From Atriophallophorus winterbourni (taxonomy: Eukaryota; Platyhelminthes; Trematoda; Plagiorchiida; Microphallidae), in NCBI GenBank assembly GCA_013407085.1, contig JACCGJ010008710.1:1-64000 (forward strand): 64,000 nucleotides of DNA. The letters are read 5' to 3'. Under the pieces are notes generated by a model, which searched no databases, was not told the origin of the DNA, and saw only the letters and a list, made by a program, of their open reading frames with translations. Below, one piece after another: positions 1-9,782 of this stretch (its first letter is position 1; every line of letters starts with the position of its first letter). The position numbers and the translations under genes were made by a program.

Positions 1-855
1 TAATTTGAAAAATTCATTTTTTTCAATTTCTTAGGCCGTACTTATTTTTTGTTTTTTTATATTTACTGTTCTAATAATTCACAACCATATATATATCAAA
101 TTTATGATATGATTCAATGATAGAACTGTTTCGCTTTGCCTTGCTTCTAAAACAGCGAATCAATGAAACCTAAATTCTAGACCAAAGATGCGCGAACGCG
201 AACGTGGCACTTCTATGTACGACGCGGACTCCAATGGTAAAATCTGTTCAATGAATAGTCAAAATCCAAAAAGAAGCCTGTGTTATTGTTCAGCAGTCCC
301 CCATTGCCTGATGGATGACAACGTGTTGGTAAAAAGAAAATCTTCCTCATTCTCTGGTTACCTGTTAACGAGTGTGCGTGAACCGTACAACCTGGATATC
401 TATTATCATAGTACTGGATGCTCAGCCGCATTCATTCTTAGGAATGCTGGGCGTGCGATTAGCTATTAGCCCTTTTCATAGTCAATAGTTTTATTGTATT
501 AATAAAAGCTGATAGCTGGTAAGACACCGTTGTTGCGTTTAAAGAGGGTCGCACATAACGTGCTAAAAAGCATACATTATGAGATTGAAAGGGATTCAAA
601 TAGACCTTATAGCGGGCCATGTTCGCCTATAGCATACACCTTGATTGGACATTTGTGGTTTTTTTTATAGGGAGAAGTGTCAGCCCAAGACATTCCCACC
701 ACGTCCTCCAGTGCATGACTGACTTGCGAACGGTTGCTTTGCGTGAACAACGTTGATCATTATAAGCTGGGGAGAAAAGACTGGAAAAAGTGTTAGTCGG
801 TTGTGGCTATATCAGTGGTATGTAAGTATAATGGGGTAGATTGGAATGGCGAAAA
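1..855. other. no recognisable gene
   Basis: AT-rich sequence with no recognisable coding pattern. The longest open frame (188-469, 93 aa on the plus strand) has no family signature and no splice context, so I treat it as chance. Confidence 0.5.
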
Positions 856-2045
856 TCACTTGGTAGTTGATTGACATAGGTGTTTGTCTAGGCGTTGCTT
901 AAACGAGGACAGTGACTCTGCACCTCCCACCTGTGAGAGAGCGTTCCAGACACGGCATATGCGATGGGATGGAAATACCTTCGACAGTTCAATCGGCTGT
1001 TCTGATGAGCAATCTTGCGATTGTGCCCACGATGAATGTGTCGATTTAAATAGAGGCATCAGAGACTTGCAAGGGTGCTGATTCTCTGTGAGAATGCGAA
1101 AGGTCAAAAGCAAATCTCCGCGGAGGAGTCGGTAGCGGATTGAAAAGAGGACGTTAAAGTGCAGCCGTTCTTCGTAGGACATGTTTTGAAAGCTGTTGCT
1201 CGCCTTTGTGGCTGTTCAAGGGCGTTCATGTCTTTTTGGAGCCACGGTTTCCACGCGCTGACTGCATATTCGAGCGGGGGCAGATGTAAGCGGACAGTCG
1301 CTGTGGGAATAGTCGGCGGTCAAAGCGTCTGAAAAGTCTCCTCAGAAGACCAACACTGGTTCGCGGTTCTTGCAGCCTTGTCGCGCTGGCTGGAGCAGCC
1401 CAAGTCTTACCTGGTCCACATGGTGCAAAAGTGCGTCACCCAAGTGATAAGGGTAACGAACAGAGTGTCTACTGGTCAGAATGTAGCATTTTGCTGAGTT
1501 GAACGGTAAATTGTGTTCTAATGACCACTGGTTGAGGCGGTCGGGGTCACGTTGCCGGAGTTGATGATCTTCGAAGCTAGTTATACGTCGCCAAACATTG
1601 AGGTCATCCGCAAAGAGTGAAAATGATCCTGATAAGATCATGCTGATATAATTGATGAACATATGGAAGAGAGTTGGTCTTAGAGTTGGTCCTTGCGGAA
1701 CTCCACTGTTCACTGGAAAACACTCTGAATAGGCGTCTTTGACGCGCACACACGAGATGCGATCTTGCAGAAATCGGCTGATCCACATCAACAAGGGGTC
1801 ATCGATTCCGTAGTGGCGTAGCTTTTGAATGAGAGTAAGGTGATTAACTCTATCGAAGACTGCAACTCCGCAGTCCACTGCTTTTGTCCAATCGCCCCTG
1901 GCTAACAGGATGTTGCGTAGGCAGAGTGTCCTGGCCGGAAACCAATCTGTTCATGATCAAGGATGTGATTTTCTTTAAGGTGGCGTGTGATGGTGTCAGC
2001 TATATTACTTTCCATGACCTTTGAGATCACAGCAGACAATAACGA
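856..2045 (-). pseudogene. CR1/Jockey-like LINE reverse transcriptase, 5'-truncated and broken
   Basis: Minus-strand remnant of a non-LTR retrotransposon. Reading from 2045 down there is an RT block (HEQIGFRPGHSAY), then FDRVNHLTLIQKL, SGVPQGPTLRPTLF and the catalytic LFADDLNVW (1342-1878). The C-terminal connector region follows in another frame (856-1182, RYRLLRGDLLLTFRIL and SHRICRVWNALSQ). The order is that of CR1/Jockey-type LINEs; the same C-terminal pattern recurs at 38.8, 40.5 and 44.3 kb. Frame breaks near 1880 and 1190-1340 and the missing endonuclease make it dead. The RT call is secure; the clade assignment is by motif resemblance only. Confidence 0.75.
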
Positions 2046-2299
2046 ATATTTCGCTTCTACAGTGCTGTCTGTTTAAATTGCAGGATACGTTTCTTCGTTA
2101 GTACTAGTCGTGCGATGCAGCAAGTCACCGTGGTGGACTCCTGAAAGTTGACTATTAATTAGAATCAGACCTAACGGTCTCTGACTATATATAATCACCA
2201 AGAATAATGTGGAATCAAGCTCAAGGCGAATCGTGACATTGAAACACTGCTGACACTGAATTAGGTGGGGTCCAAAGCGGAACTATGGCTATGCTTAAC

Positions 2300-4250
2300 C
2301 GAAATGTGAAACGCGGCATTTTATTGGTGGCCTACACTAAGATGACGAACTGCATTGTTTCGAATTTAGCGATGACTTCGGCTTTACAAGCAGTTCAGAA
2401 GCTCGATCATTGAGTAGATCCACTGCACATGTTATTTATCGCTTCGCTCGTTGAGTTATCTCTTAATGAGAAGAATGTTAAACGTGCTATCGCAGCAATG
2501 AAATCACAAATTTTCCGCGCTAGATGGCATGCTCCAAAAGATTTTTGAATATTATACATCAAGACTGCCGTAAACTGTGTTAGACCCAGAAATACAACAA
2601 TTCCGACAGCGTCACTATGCACTTTTAATCGTGGATGAGTGTCTCATGTTTTCGAATAGAGTGGTAATTCGGAAAAAATTCCTTTCGGCAGTTCTCAAAC
2701 AATTCCACACAAGTCATCCCGGGATAAATCGTATGAAGGCGCTAGCCCGCAGCTCCATGTACTGGCCTATCATGGATTCACACATTTAGAACCTGGTTCG
2801 CTCATGTTCTAAATGTCAATCAGAATTTAAATCACCGACGAAGAGTGAATTGCACTCATGGCCTACTCCTACTGAATCCTGGTCAAGAGTTAACTAGGAT
2901 TTCGCGGGCTCACTCAACCGAATATCGTATCTCATACTGGTGGACTCTCACAGCAAATAACCAAATATATTCCTCCTCGTCAACACGACAACTGGGAGAA
3001 CAATTAGAAAGCTGTAATAAACGTTCGCGCGATTAGGTTATCCAAAGAAATCGGTGACCGATAATGGAAGCCAATTCACGTCAACTGATTCCGGCTCATT
3101 TTGCCTACAACATGGAATGAATCACATCCACACACCTCTATACTATCCACAATCGAACGGACATGCGGAGAGGTTCATGGACATTTTCAAGTGAGCAATG
3201 CCCAAAACAGCGGGGGAATGGTATACGGAAGACGTTCTGCAGAATTTCTTGCTGGTCTACCGGATCACGCCCAACCCCAACGTACCTGGGGCCATATAAC
3301 TTGCGGAAGTCATGTTGAAGCAAACATCCAGAACAATATTCGATCTTATGCGACCAAATAGGATGGAAGCCCAATACAATGGACATAACGGTGCAAAACC
3401 CCGGAAATTCTTGATCGGGCAAAATGTCCTCGCTGAGGATGACCGTGGTGATAATATCAGATGGACCCCATGAGTCTTTAGCTAGATCATGCAATCATGC
3501 AGCATTTCTGTGCTGTGCGGTTAACATCGTGCTAAATTGATTGGTCAACGGTAGTGAGCTGCACGCTGAAACACGCTGGAGTCTACCTGCCGTTTCTATG
3601 TTCCTCTTCATATCTGTCTAGGCCTGGTCAACCTGACAGTTTCTAAGCCCACGTGCAGTCTCTGATTGTGCGGCACTTTGCCTGGATCAGGCTTGTGATT
3701 TTATACCATCATGCCACGGGTCACGTTTGTTACAAGATAATGGTTAGAGCAGAAAAATGGGTACGACATGCTAACGAACTGAGGGCGTCAGATGCAAAAT
3801 GAAATTCTCCAAGTATAGAGAAAGCTCCATTGGATATCTTACTTGGTGAACTCAACCTCAAAACCCAAGATTACCAGTGGAATTAGAGCTCCCTCAAATT
3901 AATTCACCTGTATGCATACCAAGAAGGTGGACCGATCGAAGAAGTATTCCAGTAACCCACATTCAAGTGAATCCAAAACGGAAGTCTTACCCCAACCAAG
4001 CTTAAACGTGGAGGTGTTAGGAGGGCATCCTCCTAATGAATAGAACACGCCGGATTACCTAGTGGACCGAAGTTGACAACGGAGAGAAATTGCTGTTGGA
4101 TGAGCCATGTTGTACCTTGGCAACAAACTCACATCTTCAATACATTGCAATTGCTGGACTCGCCCATGACAACCAACCTACATCGTTCCCACTATCCACT
4201 TTCCCACCCTCACACGTTCGCTCTATTGTTGCCATATAAATACTAACCAT
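2300..4250 (+). mobile_element. Ty3/gypsy LTR retrotransposon remnant (integrase end of pol)
   Basis: From about 2577 the plus strand reads an integrase zinc-binding region (HTSHPGINRMKALARSSMYW, then CSKCQ). The catalytic core pattern follows (VTDNGSQFTS, HTPLYYPQSNGHAERFMDIF at about 3056-3195), then a C-terminal WTP box near 3465-3475. Two or more frameshifts and stops break it, and no RT or RNase H is readable upstream. A SINE-like copy sits inside the C-terminal part at 3495-3710; weak pol-like sequence resumes after it to about 4010. It resembles the gypsy elements described from liver flukes (CsRn1 type), but a finer assignment needs a database search. Confidence 0.7.
3495..3710 (+). 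repeat. SINE-A copy (about 215 bp)
   Basis: Copy of the most frequent short dispersed repeat in the window, called SINE-A here. Typical signatures are GTGCTAAATTGATTGG, then CATATCTGTCTAGGCCTGG, then GCACTTTGCCTGGATCAGGC. This copy interrupts the C-terminal part of the Ty3 integrase remnant. No clear tRNA-type A/B boxes are visible, so its promoter class is unknown. The end is joined to CATA-like simple repeats in several copies, as expected for a LINE-mobilised element. Confidence 0.8.
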
Positions 4251-4470
4251 GTCCACGTGCTAAATTGATTGGCCGACGGTTATGAGCTGCATGCTGAAAC
4301 ACGCTGGAGTCTCACTACCATTTCTATTTCTATTTCCCCCCTCATATCTATCTAGGCCTGGGCAACCTGACAGTATCTCAGCCCACGTGCAGCCTGTGAC
4401 TGTGCGGCACTTTGCCTGGACCAGGCTTGTGCTTTCATACATGTCCACGTTCAAATGCACTCACTGAGCA
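4014..4470 (+). mobile_element. possible 3' LTR start of the Ty3 remnant
   Basis: A purine-rich run (ACGTGGAGG) is followed by TGTTAGGAGGGCATCCTCC, the position and TG start expected of an LTR after pol. A TATAAATA-like motif occurs at about 4235. A SINE-A copy splits the segment at 4259-4439. The right LTR boundary and the partner 5' LTR were not found. Confidence 0.35.
4259..4439 (+). repeat. SINE-A copy, 5'-truncated, with 11-bp target-site duplication
   Basis: The insert is flanked by perfect direct repeats CATGTCCACGT at 4248-4258 and 4440-4450. It begins inside the family consensus (GCTAAATTGATTGG), so it is 5'-truncated. Truncation plus a target-site duplication is the signature of target-primed reverse transcription by a LINE machinery. 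Confidence 0.85.
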
Positions 4471-4829
4471 CTTAGACATTAAACTCCCGATCAACTTTTA
4501 ATTCCGGTCTTGTTCTGTTTTTCCCGACTGTTTGGTTAAAAACAACGCATAGATTGATAAAACGCAACGACGTTCATCTAAATTAGATTATATTAGAGAT
4601 TATTGGGGCGCCGATGCTGCGTGACCTAGATATTAGGGTTTTAACAGACTTCGAATCGCCTGGCAACTCTGTGACTGCTGCGCAATGCCCCAGTAGCGAG
4701 TTGTTTCGTCTTCGATCAGTTTTATCCTGTATGTCCCCGGAGATCTCTATGCCATTTGTTTTGGATGTATTGCTGAACAATCCGATAATGTCCGACGGCC
4801 TAAATATTTGGCTTTAATCATCTAGAAAT
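4451..4829. other. no recognisable feature
   Basis: Small ORFs on both strands overlap each other and none shows a family motif. Confidence 0.4.
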
Positions 4830-4864
4830 TGTGGTACTTACTTACTTACTTTTACTTTTGTGGA

Positions 4865-5760
4865 TTAGCCGGCTTCATTGATGTCTCGGATCGCACCAGC
4901 CCACGCACGTCGATCGGAGGCGAGATCGATGCAGATCGCGATCCAGTCTCGTTCCCACCTGCGAACTCCGTAGACGGTACGCAGACCCAGGGTGTCTACA
5001 TCCTCTTTCACAGTTGACAGCCAGGTTTTCACTTGACCACCTTGCCGCCGACGCCAGGTGCGAACGGGTTTGGGGTCGATGACGAGTTTTGGAAGTGCTG
5101 TGTCTGTCTTTCGGAGGACGTGGCCAAACCATTGCAGCCTTCGCCGTTGTATGTGAGCGGAAAGTGGAGATAGTCCGCTGCAACGCTCTCGTACGGCTGC
5201 GTTAGATACTCGGTCAGTATATCGGATGCCCAAGATTACCCTAAGGCACCAATGGTCGAACACTTCTAATGTGCGTACATCCTGTGACCTTAAAGGCCAT
5301 GTCTCGCATCCATAAAGCAGTACAGGGCGGATCGCTGCTTGATAAACACGCGTCTTAGTTTTTAGGCTGATCCCGGGCTTGCGCCAAAGGGTGCCTTTCA
5401 ACTGCAAAAACGCATTACGAGCACGATCGACCCTTAACTTCACTTCATCTTTCGCCTGACCATTGGGCAATATACTTGAGCCGAGGTATTTAAAGACTGG
5501 AACGTATTCAATCGGACAACCCTGGACGCGAAGTGGCTGGATGCCTGATGTGTCGGTATAAAAAATGCCTTGGTCTTAGCCGCGTTTATCTCAAGACCGA
5601 CTTTCGCGGCAGTGGCACTAATGCGGTCTAAAACGCTTTGCAGCATTTCGGTATTGTCGCCCAGAACGACTATATCGTCAGCGTAGTCAAGGTCGGAATC
5701 CATAGATCCGTTGAAATTTGCACCCCTTGATAGTCTGTTAACGCCTGGTTCATTATCCAC
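4865..5760 (-). pseudogene. RTE reverse transcriptase active site and C-terminal region
   Basis: Two overlapping frames. The first (5440-5760) has DLDYADDIVVLGDN, the RT catalytic motif, followed by LEINAAKTK. The second (4865-5470) has VLLYGCETWPLR, RRRLQWFGHVLRKTD and a WLSTVKEDVDTLG-type terminus characteristic of RTE 3' regions. It ends 28 bp before the simple-repeat tail. Confidence 0.8.
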
Positions 5761-6974
5761 TCTACGACATAGTTAAACATAACCGGCGATAGCGGGCAAC
5801 CTTGCCTGACTCCTGTGTGCAAGTTAAATTCACGCGATTCTTCACCGTAGACACGAACCCGTGCCCTTGTAGAGCTGTAATAGGCTGTGATTAGGTTGAC
5901 GAGCTTTAATGGAACCCCATCCGATAGCATGATGTCCCATAAACAACCACGGTCTACGGAGTCGAAGGCGGCTCGGAAGTCAATAAAGCAAGCTATCGTT
6001 TGCTGTTGATACCGTGCACGGTGCTCGAGGATCCTGCGTAAAGTAAATATTTGATCTACGCAACCCATCCTAGGGCGAAATCCACCTTGGTTAACTCTGG
6101 TGCGCAGATTTCTTTCGGCGGAGAACCGATTAAGCAGGAGCGTTGCAAACACTTTAGCAGCGGTGTCGATTAGACTTATTCCTCGGTAATTGGAGCACAC
6201 AGATTTATCTCCACGTTTCGGCAGTGGTAGAATGATAGACATCCCCCAGTCTGATGGGAAAACTTCCGTCTCCCAGATCGAACAAAACAGCCGATGTAGC
6301 GGAGATAATAATACGTCGGCACAGGCTTTAATAAGTTCAACGGAAATTCCGTCCTCACCTGGCGATTTACCATTCTGCATTCGTCGTAAAACACTTGATA
6401 TCTCGTATTCTGATGGTGCCTCGCAGTTGACCGGGTATTCACAGCTATTTATCGGGGAAGTGAATACTGCATTGATAGATGACGGGCGGTTCAGTAGCTG
6501 ACTGAAGTGCTCAACCCACCTATCTATCTTTTGATGAAGGTCAAATATCATCTGTCCTGACGAATCTCGAAGGTTCGTACAAAAACCACAGCTTCCAGAT
6601 GCTCTGCGAATCAGGCGAAACAGTCGTCCAAAGTCTCCTATACTTGCTGCGGCTTCCATTTCGGATGCGGTTTCCGCCCAATATAGCTGACGATCCTTGC
6701 GGGCTGATCGTGTAGCAGCTCTCCTAAGGAGGCGATAATCAGATGCACCATGCATTCGGGCGTCTCTTGCCCGGGCAGAGAGCTCGATGGTGTTCTGAGA
6801 AATCCAATCTCGTCGGCGACGAGAGGCCGTGCCTAGGGTTTTTAGTGCTGCAGTCTGAGTAGCGGTCTTCAGTCTGGACCACTGTTGTTCGACTGATGCC
6901 TCACTCCCATCCAACCGCTCAGCGATATCGTCAATGAGCTTCTTACGTTGGGCCGGGTTTCCTAAGGCTTCCAA
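5670..6974 (-). pseudogene. RTE reverse transcriptase, N-terminal and palm part
   Basis: 434-residue open frame with RT blocks in order: GKSPGEDGISVELIKA, LPKRGDKSVCSNYRGISL, NQGGFRPRMGCVDQIFTLRRI, CFIDFRAAFDSVDR, GVRQGCPLSPVMFNYVVEWI. The catalytic YADD lies in the next frame at about 5670-5700, so a frameshift separates the palm from its active site. Confidence 0.85.
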
Positions 6975-7130
6975 GTTTAAGCGCTTCCCTAGGAGTTTTC
7001 CTTTGGCGGTTTAGCAGGCGAAGTCGGAGCTTTGCGCGAACAAGTGTGTGATCGGTGCCTGCTGCGTTCCCTGTTTCGGCTCCACGATAGGACCTACAGT
7101 CGAGCACCGAAGACATCCAACGTGCGCGAA

Positions 7131-7925
7131 TTAGAACATAATCGATCTGGTTCGCCGTTCTACCATCGTTCGAGTACCATGTGACCAAGTGTTTTTAGGG
7201 TGCTGGAATTTAGTGTTACAGACGCATAGGTGATTGTAGGCCGCAAACTCGATCAGTCGATCGCCATTCGCGCAGCGCTGCCCTAGGCCAAATTTTCCCA
7301 GGATTCGGTTTGTTGCGGAATCTGCTGATCCTGTACGAGCGTTCCAGTCACCAGCCACAACCAGTACGTCGTTTCCAGCAACTCTATCGACTACGAATTG
7401 AAGTTGGTTATAAAAATCGTCTTTTGTAGTTTGGTCGGCTGATAGGGTTGGGGCATACACCGAAACGACTGTTATATTCAAAGGGTGACCCCTCAGCCGG
7501 ACCACCGCAATTCTCGGGGATACAGGCATCCATGACATGAGTGCTTGTTTAGCATGGTCGCTGAGCGCTATCGCTACTCCATGCTGACCAGATCCATCCT
7601 CGGGCCCACTATAAAAAAAGCCAATAAGCCAATAATTACGATCGACTCCGGGGACTTTGATCGATTTGGATCCATGTCCGGGAAGGCGGACCTCGGAAAG
7701 ACAAGCAACATCTACTTGGTAGTCCAATAAAGAGCGCATCGTGATTGCTTGACTACCAACGTCAAGCAGTGTCCGTACGTTCCAACATCCCAGATAAAAG
7801 TCCTTACGGATATTTATGGCCCCAGCTAGCTTACTTTTCACCCTAGCCGCTGGGAGAGCCAAGGGCGCGTCGCGTCTCGGGAACGCCGTAGCAGAGAGCT
7901 GAGATATACGTTGAGACATCGACAT
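7131..7925 (-). pseudogene. RTE apurinic/apyrimidinic endonuclease domain
   Basis: Endonuclease/exonuclease/phosphatase-type domain that would nick target DNA. Visible motifs in order: LGCWNVRTLLD, VACLSEVRLPG, TVVSVYAPT, VVAGDWNARTG (the catalytic GDxN), then NTW; in the next frame NQIDYVLI and GTDHTLVRAKL complete the domain. The frame shifts at about 7140-7190, so the translation ends in an unrelated tail. Presumed start ATG at 7925. Confidence 0.85.
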
Positions 7926-8461
7926 GAAGTTTCTTGGGGATAGTGTACAAGTGATGTCCTCAGCACCACGTGGTGTTTGTTCGAGTACACCTCTCTAGCC
8001 TTTGCACAGCCGAGTGCAACCTACAAGGCAGCAGGGAGATGGCAGATAAACGTGCTGTGCGCCAGTTATATACCTACGGTGCTTCTCTCCGGATTTTTCC
8101 TCGTGGTTTTCTCCCGAAGCCTTTCCCGCAATCGGGTGACCACAAGGCTGTGGGGGTTTGGAGTCAGGGTTTTCCTTCCCCTGTGGTACGCAAGCTCTAA
8201 TAGAAAAGCATTACGGTAAGAGGCGAAATAAGATTAGAATTAGTAATGGTATACAGACACAGTAAAATATAATCACAAGCCTGATCTAGAAAAAGAGACT
8301 ACGCACACGTGGCTGCTGTCACATGTTATATGTAAGACGGAGAACAGATCAAACGAAGTTACTCCACTGCCGTACAATCATGCCGTATGATACATCCATG
8401 GAAATACGCCTTTCCTTTAACCATATTTTATAATAAATTGTTTGAAGATTCTCTCGTTATT

Positions 8462-8582
8462 CTATTTTCTGTTTTCTTTCGCATATCTGTCTAGGCTTGG
8501 GTAACCTGACAATATCTTAGCCCACGTGCAGTCTATGACTGTGCGTCACTTTGCCTGGATCAGGCTTGTGCATTCATAAATG
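8462..8582 (+). repeat. SINE-A partial copy (3' half)
   Basis: Matches the 3' half of the family, from CATATCTGTCTAGGCTTGG to GCTTGTGCATTCATAAATGCATAC. It is 5'-truncated. Confidence 0.75.
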
Positions 8583-8639
8583 CATACTCGTTATTCTGAT
8601 TATACGAACTTGAGTACTTATCTGTAAATCACTATGTGA

Positions 8640-8733
8640 TTCTGTGCACGGATGTGCAATCGTAAAACACTTTTGTGCTGTGAACCTAACCGTGCTAAAT
8701 TGATTTGCCACCAGTAGTGATCTGCATGCTGCA
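8640..8733 (+). repeat. SINE-A 5' half, interrupted
   Basis: Starts GCACGGATGTGCAATCGT and runs through GTGCTAAATTGATTTGCC to TGCATGCTG, where it is cut by the next element. The other half resumes at about 9298. Confidence 0.75.
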
Positions 8734-8734
8734 T

Positions 8735-9297
8735 GGTTCCACATGTTGTCATAGCCGGAGGTGGCAGTGGGGATAAGCTCCCATTGCTTATAAAATGCTC
8801 CCATATTGCGCGCGTCTCAACTAGCCTCTGACTACCAAATTCAACGTCTGGTCTGCACGAGTGGCTCCCCGAGCCTGGAGGAACTGCTTCTACCAACAGG
8901 AGAAGGGGCGAGGGCGAGTGACTGGCGCCTGAAAACCAGTTTGATTCGGGCAGATGGAGTTCGTTATCCTGGGAGGGCATTTCATCTAAGGGAAGGAAAA
9001 CCCTTATTTTAAACCTCCGCTGCCTTGCGGGATACCCGATCGCGGGAATCGCCTCGGGAAAAAACCCTGAGAAAAAATCTGGAGCAGAGTCTTTTAGACG
9101 GTTAGTTGGTGCACCACTTCTTTCTGGCAACCCCTGCTGCCTTGCAGGTCGCACTTGGTTGTGCAAGGGCTAGAGAAGCTGACTCAAACAAACGCCGAGT
9201 GTGCTCTGCGACGCTCCCTTTGTACCCAAATTCCCAAGACTCTTCATTGATCCGACTCATCCTCCAGGAAGCGATAGTCGCCACAAAAGTAAGAAGA
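8735..9297 (+). mobile_element. SINE-B copy: RTE 5'UTR joined to RTE 3' tail
   Basis: Roughly 550-bp non-autonomous repeat. Its 5' ~480 bp matches the 5'UTR of the RTE at 8181-7930 (AAGGAAAACCCT, CTCGGGAAAAAACCCTGA, GTCGCACTTGGTTGTGCAA). Its last ~60 bp match the RTE 3' end (CATTGA...CCGACTCATCC, then ACAAAAGTAAG). It has no endonuclease or RT, so it must be mobilised in trans. This copy sits inside a SINE-A element. Confidence 0.75.
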
Positions 9298-9425
9298 AAC
9301 GCTGGAGTATGATGTCATTGTTATGTTTCTCATATCTGTCATGACTGGGCAACCTGACAGTATGCTGTCCCATGTGCGGTCTAGGACTGTGCGGCACTTT
9401 GCCTGAATCAGGCTTGTAATTTCAT
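9298..9425 (+). repeat. SINE-A 3' half, resumed
   Basis: Resumes with AAACGCTGGAGT at the position where the 8640-8733 half stops, then CATATCTGTC, GGGCAACCTGACAGTAT and GCACTTTGCCTGAATCAGGC. Confidence 0.75.
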
Positions 9426-9429
9426 TTCC

Positions 9430-9525
9430 ATTTCATGTGATTTCGTGTTTTGAACACCGTGGTTCGTTGTATGAACCCTATGTAACTGGCAATCAGGTAT
9501 AATTTTGTTTATTAAATCCTGTTTG
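9430..9525 (+). repeat. fragment of a dispersed repeat next to the SMC4 start
   Basis: TTGAACACCGTGGTTCGTTGTATGAACC and CCTATGTAACTGGCAATCA recur at about 58.86-58.91 kb, beside the hammerhead-type repeats there. The first SMC4 acceptor lies about 28 bp downstream, so the region just upstream of SMC4 is repeat-derived. Confidence 0.55.
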
Positions 9526-9556
9526 TATATTATGCTTTTTGTTGTTGTTTTAGGTG

Positions 9557-9782
9557 ATGTCTCCAAATGATCCAGTTATCTCTATGGATCACAATGAGGC
9601 TGATGACGATATTCTTAACCATTGCGGTCCAGTTGAAATCCCACCTCCACCTGAACCAGTTCAGGCTCTCGATGCCACCGGTCCTCGCCTCATGATCACC
9701 AAAATCGAATGTGAAAACTTCAAATCGTACGCTGGACTGCGGACTATGGGCCCGTTTCACAAAAATTTCACGTGTATCATTG
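9557..9782 (+). CDS. SMC4: SMC4 exon 1
   Basis: Residues 1-75 plus one base of the next codon. About 44 leader residues rich in Asp and Pro precede the head domain, which begins ITKIECENFKSYAG. Acceptor TTGTTTTAG at 9545-9553; donor GTTAGT. A GTG at 9554 is in frame but the ATG at 9557 is the normal start. Confidence 0.93.

Larger units (their letters stand above)
4838..8181 (-). mobile_element. RTE-type LINE, nearly full length, inactivated
   Basis: About 3.3-kb minus-strand non-LTR retrotransposon. From 8181 downward it has a partial 5'UTR, an AP-endonuclease domain, a reverse transcriptase, a C-terminal region, and a tail of AAAAGTAAAAGTAAG-type simple repeats. It is bounded by a candidate 8-bp target-site duplication TGTGGTAC (4830-4837 and 8182-8189). 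The order EN then RT, lack of an ORF1 and the short repeat tail are RTE features. At least four frame changes (about 7140, 6960, 5700, 5460) split the reading frame. Its 5'UTR (7930-8181) is shared with the SINE-B family described below, making it the plausible parent of that family. Confidence 0.85.

Noticed and set aside
188..469. 93-aa plus-strand ORF as a gene
   Set aside because: No motif, no splice context, overlapping antisense ORF of similar quality.
9554..9556. GTG at 9554 as SMC4 start
   Set aside because: ATG follows directly; GTG starts are not expected in animals.
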